DNA of 64,000 nucleotides from Costus lasius. Taxonomy: Eukaryota; Streptophyta; Magnoliopsida; Zingiberales; Costaceae. The DNA lies in contig CM050450.1 in NCBI GenBank assembly GCA_027563935.2, positions 26,957,439 to 27,021,438 on the forward strand. Direction: 5' to 3'. This document shows, one piece after another, positions 60,401-64,000 of the stretch. Numbering within the stretch: position 1 is the stretch's first letter; each line of letters opens with the position of its first letter. A model generated the notes under the pieces. The model was not told the DNA's origin, searched no databases, and saw nothing but the letters and a program-made list of their open reading frames with translations. The position numbers were made by a program, and so were the translations under genes.

Positions 60401-62074
60401 AGTAGAGATGCTTAAATATTACATGAGCGAAAATTAAGCACCTCTAGCTGGACAGCATTATGTGAAAAAATATTACACGAGCAATCCAGTAAAGAATAAG
60501 AAAATAAATCAAACTTATGTAATGAAGCTACAGCACCTGCAAAACCTCTTGATGAGATGAAGAGGACAAGACCGTGGACAGAAGTTCAACACTGTTACGA
60601 GAAACATCCAATGCTTCCTTAATTTGATCAGCAGTAAAATTGTGCATAGAAACATTATCATGGTTATCACGAGCTCCATTATCATATGCTTCTGTCTCTA
60701 AAACGGACTGTGGTGGCATGAAAATTGGAGCTAAACTTTCATTGTCTCCTCCTGGGAAATGAATGCCTCTTGATTTCAATCTCTACAACGCACACAAAGA
60801 ATATCAGGAAATTATAGCCATTTGTTCTAACATTTACAGAAGGGCAAGGTACTCGTGATGAAAAATGATTTAACAAGAATTTTCTCCACTAAACTGAAAA
60901 ATAAGATATGACTCAAAAGCATTGTGTGCAATGGATAAAATGAGAAAATATTTGACAACAACTAAAAAAACTTATATTCAGTGAGTTTGGCAACTCATAT
61001 TCATTTAACGAGGCTCATATACACTGATGGAAGCTTGATGCTATTGGACAAGTCCACAGAGTGGGATCTCATTGTTGGCTTGTAACACTTAAGGAACAAT
61101 ATTGAAAATGGGAACCTATTATGGCGTCGTGAGTATCTCAAATATTCAACAACAAGCCACATGTGATGTTTGGAAGGACAATAGCACCTTGACTATTCAA
61201 GGAACATAGGACCAACCACATGCTTCATTTGAACTTGTATAGGGTTAATAACCACCTTTTTTTCACTTCAAAAACTACAATTTTACCAAACAAGACAAGT
61301 TTGATGGTGTCAGTGAGAGTTATTCTGATTCGTAAGCACAAAGCATGGATGGACCATACAGAAAGTTGATGTCAGATGATAGAAAACTACTGGTACATAC
61401 GTTACAAATAATAATGGCACTAAGTTATTGCAACAATTCAAAAATTCCTTACTTGCTAGGATTATGGAACAATAGACAAAAGTGTCAGACAACATTGCAA
61501 GGGAAAAAATATATATAACAATTGATAAAATGAAATACATAGTGAAACTTGTCACCTTGTACGTTTCCTCATAGACGGGCAAGTATCGTAGTTCATCACC
61601 AGACTCTCCCCATGCCTCAATCATTACAATAACCTTGTTCCTGACACTTACAACAGTATATGGATCGTCAACAAGTTTGACCATTTCATCTAGGATCCGC
61701 TCAGCAGCAACCTCAGAAAAAGCCTTGTCGCAGTTTTTCACACAAGTTTCAAGAAGGACCAAAGCAAGATACTGGACCCTAGGATTCATCAACATGATCC
61801 TTTTCTTGATGCCTCGTATAAATTCAATACTGTTATATTTTTCACTGTTAATCATGTCACAAATTTCAAGGTTGGCAGACCAGTCAGGGCCCTCCAAGTT
61901 CTCCGATGTTGCCTCCTCAACGATCTTATCTGCTTGGTTCTGACCTTGAAAAAGCTCCTTCATTTTAAAACTCATAGAGCTCATGCCATCCTTCATCTTC
62001 CTGCTTACCTCTGCCCCGCTGATTTTGAGACGCTCGCTCAAAGCATTAACTTTATCCATCAAATTGTCACTCAT
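54460..62074 (-). CDS. TOL: TOM1-like (TOL) VHS-GAT protein, three coding exons
   Basis: TOL proteins bind ubiquitinated membrane cargo and hand it to ESCRT for vacuolar sorting at endosomes and plasma membrane. Minus-strand coding exons: 62074-61556, 60782-60537 and 54873-54460. Introns are GT-AG and all three coding exons are whole codons (173, 82 and 137 residues), giving 392 aa, the size of Arabidopsis TOL1/TOL2. The VHS domain spans about 45-175 (NLEICDMIN, RIMLMNPRVQYLALVLLETCVKNC). The GAT domain spans about 220-300 (FTADQIKEALDVSRNSVELL, TVQRIIETAGDDEAVLFEALNVNDEL). The C-terminus has LDDLDEMIFGKK, shared with family members. Nothing is missing. Intron 2 is 5.7 kb. Short open frames in the introns are not exons. 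Confidence 0.92.
56400..58030 (+). other. Probable transposon-derived insert in TOL intron 2
   Basis: Unlike the AT-rich rest of the intron, this part is mixed in composition. It has triplicated blocks (ATCTAGATCCA.AAATCA at 56878-56950; GGGTGCTTGTGTCGCC at 57294-57360), a CTATAAATG box at about 57219 and a GC-rich leader. This resembles a solo LTR in plus orientation, against the gene. No boundaries or target duplication were identified. Confidence 0.35.
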
Positions 62075-62092
62075 TTTCGTATTTTAATTTAA

Positions 62093-62973
62093 CTGGAAGC
62101 AGAAATATAAATTCTATATAATCTGTAAAAAAAGAAAAATAAGCAAAGACACTATAGTGCTTATACTCAAACAATATATGGGTACAAAAAGAGATAGCGA
62201 TGCTCAGATTTAATGGAAACATCGCTTAAAGTAATTACTCATTAATGAATTTTCAAAAAAAAAAAATCATTCCTGCATCCCAGCCAAGGGAGAAGACAGA
62301 TGGAACTGTACGTTTGTTTATTTAAGCAGAAGGAAGAGCATGGAATGCTTATGAAAAACCTAAGAAGGGTGTTGACCAGTGCAAGACGCATAAAAAATAC
62401 GCAGAAGTAAACAATTTGACGGAGTAATGATCTTTTTTTAAAAAAAAAGAAAAAAAGAAAAAGAAAGCACTAATAATATTAGTACTATCAATGTTGCCTG
62501 GTGGAACAAAAATTAGTCAGGATAGCAGTTATGAAGCATACTCCAGCGTTAAATTTGACGAGCAGCGGGTTAAATTATAAACCAACCCATCGAGAAACAA
62601 AAGAATAAACTAAATCGAGCAACTATTGAAGAAACATCTTAACAGCTGCTCTGGACAAAGATAAAAAGCACTCGCTCATGCTCGTCTGTGAGAGGAAACT
62701 CCGTCTAGGGTTTCGAAAGGACAGTACGGCTCCAACAGTGACATGTGCAGATTCCCATCAGGAAAACGAACCATCGCCGAACACAAGGAAAACATTGAAG
62801 CGGACAGAGAAGGAAAGCCGACGAACTGAAATCCAAAAAATGTAAACAAGGAATAGGAGTTGGGTTTGAAAAGGAGCGAAGGTGAATCAAAGATTAAAGC
62901 AAGAGATCAGAGCCACATCAATGAAGCATCTAAATCGACAACAACAGAAAAGGGGAAGGAGGCGGAAGATTAC
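62093..62973 (-). other. Intron in the TOL 5' UTR
   Basis: On the minus strand a donor CTGCAG|GTAATC at 62974/62973 and an acceptor CTGCTTCCAG at 62093 bracket 881 bp. The acceptor is 18 bp before the ATG. The leader exon is the GC-rich 62974 to about 63110. Inferred from splice signals. Confidence 0.55.
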
Positions 62974-63110
62974 CTGCAGAGATGGGAGAGGGGGGACGAG
63001 GAAGATGAGAAGCAATGCGAGCAAGGGGGAGATGCCAAGTCTGGGTGGAGATTGGAGACGCAAATAAAAATAGAGGGGGGGGTGACTACTGACTAGTGAG
63101 GGGGAGAGGG

Positions 63111-64000
63111 AGAGAGGAAGTTGTGAAGCAGCGGAAGACGCTGTCCCGGCCGTTGGATGAGGCGTGACGTGCAGTTTCGGTACAGATAGATTGAGGTCAG
63201 TTTCGCTTTCAAAGTTAGTTTCAGTTTGCCTTTTTTAGGAAATATCTTCCCCGTTTAATTTGGGAAATATGGGCCCGATTGTGTGGTAAAGCACTGGGCC
63301 TAAAATATTGCGGTTGGTGTAGCAGCTAAAAGTTGGCCAACGCGTCGGTTGGATCAGCTCCTGCTCCGCTCAGGTTTGTTCTGCTTCAAGTACATTAATG
63401 GGATTTACATCAATGGGATTTACATCAATCACTCAATATAATCTCGTAAGTCCTCCCATGTTCCTCCAACGTACGATTATCATATTGGAAGTTTTTTAGT
63501 TTTATTCCCAACAATCTCCTATAAAATTTAAAAACTTTCTTAAATATAATTAAAAATAAATAAAATATTTAAATAAAATTAAATTATTACTCATTATTTA
63601 TATTATGTGGTCAGTAATATGTACTTAAATTATAACTTTTACTAGTAAAATTACTTCCATACGAAGGACAAATAATAAATTAGTTTTGGACTATTTTTTT
63701 TAACTTAAATTTTAATAATTTTATTTTTTATGCATGAGTTGACTGATGATGGAATTGCATATTTTTTATCGTATATATATTATTCATGAGAGCTTATGAG
63801 ATTTGTCTATATCATTAACTGTAGCTATATACAAACTATCTCATGTAGCAAGCTATATGCTTTTGTTGTTCCTTTGCGTTCCTAAAAAAGAGTAGATAAT
63901 CTTCCTTGAAAATAGTTGATTTCTCATGTGCATTGGTGGTAGGTAATTTGAAAACCTTGTATAAGCTTTAGCAATTAGTAATGAAAGAGATATGTCTATG
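63111..64000. other. TOL promoter side and AT-rich flank
   Basis: The upstream DNA of TOL shows no clear TATA box. A direct repeat ATGGGATTTACATCA occurs at 63399 and 63414. Beyond that the DNA is AT-rich without a gene. Confidence 0.5.

Overview
This window is nuclear DNA of a flowering plant. Three multi-exon genes have typical plant introns, and most of the remaining DNA is AT-rich intergenic sequence packed with LTR retrotransposons, PIF/Harbinger-like MITEs and decayed gene copies. The very GC-rich first exon of the 4CL gene and the GC-rich CSLD exons, set in AT-rich surroundings, suggest a monocot, probably not a grass. The species cannot be named from sequence alone.

Layout. 1-2608: minus-strand Ty3/gypsy element (gag, tRNA-Asp primer site, LTR with a palindrome array), abutting or inserted in a dead Ty1/copia element (2609-4745). 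6610-9713 (+): intact five-exon 4-coumarate:CoA ligase. 10.9-15.4 kb: MITEs and chromovirus-like LTR remnants. 15696-20762 (+): complete but inactivated Ty1/copia element with two 242-bp LTRs and an unusually long flanking duplication. 21865-25950 (-): intact four-exon cellulose synthase-like D gene. 28523-32516 (+): gag-only LTR retrotransposon inserted in one copy of an unclassified repeat family that recurs at 33.8, 35.0 and 44.7 kb. 36869-42333 (+): broken CDK8/CDKE-type kinase gene whose two surviving exons are separated by a 199-bp-arm hairpin element and a 2.1-kb PIF/Harbinger element. 43204-43763 (-): RING-H2 gene with a GA-repeat frameshift. 46654-47196: inverted-repeat element carrying a 42-bp minisatellite. 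47879-50653 (+): second copy of the first gypsy family, joined to a Ty1/copia integrase fragment (to about 51860). 52580-52906 (-): UGT72-like pseudogene with a promoter-like TATA box. 54460-62074 (-): intact TOM1-like (VHS-GAT) gene with a 5.7-kb intron and a 5' UTR intron.

There is no operon logic. The intact genes are 4CL (phenylpropanoid/lignin precursor supply), CSLD (wall glucan synthesis in tip growth) and a TOM1-like ubiquitin-cargo adaptor. The cell-wall link between 4CL, CSLD and the dead UGT72-like gene is probably coincidental. I found no clearly new multi-gene system. The most interesting signals are structural: a palindrome array in a gypsy LTR, a gag-only element with unequal LTRs, a tRNA-like foldback hairpin inside a kinase gene, a retrotransposon flanked by about 110-130 bp direct repeats, and several insertions whose ends can be checked against an uninterrupted paralogous copy within the same window.
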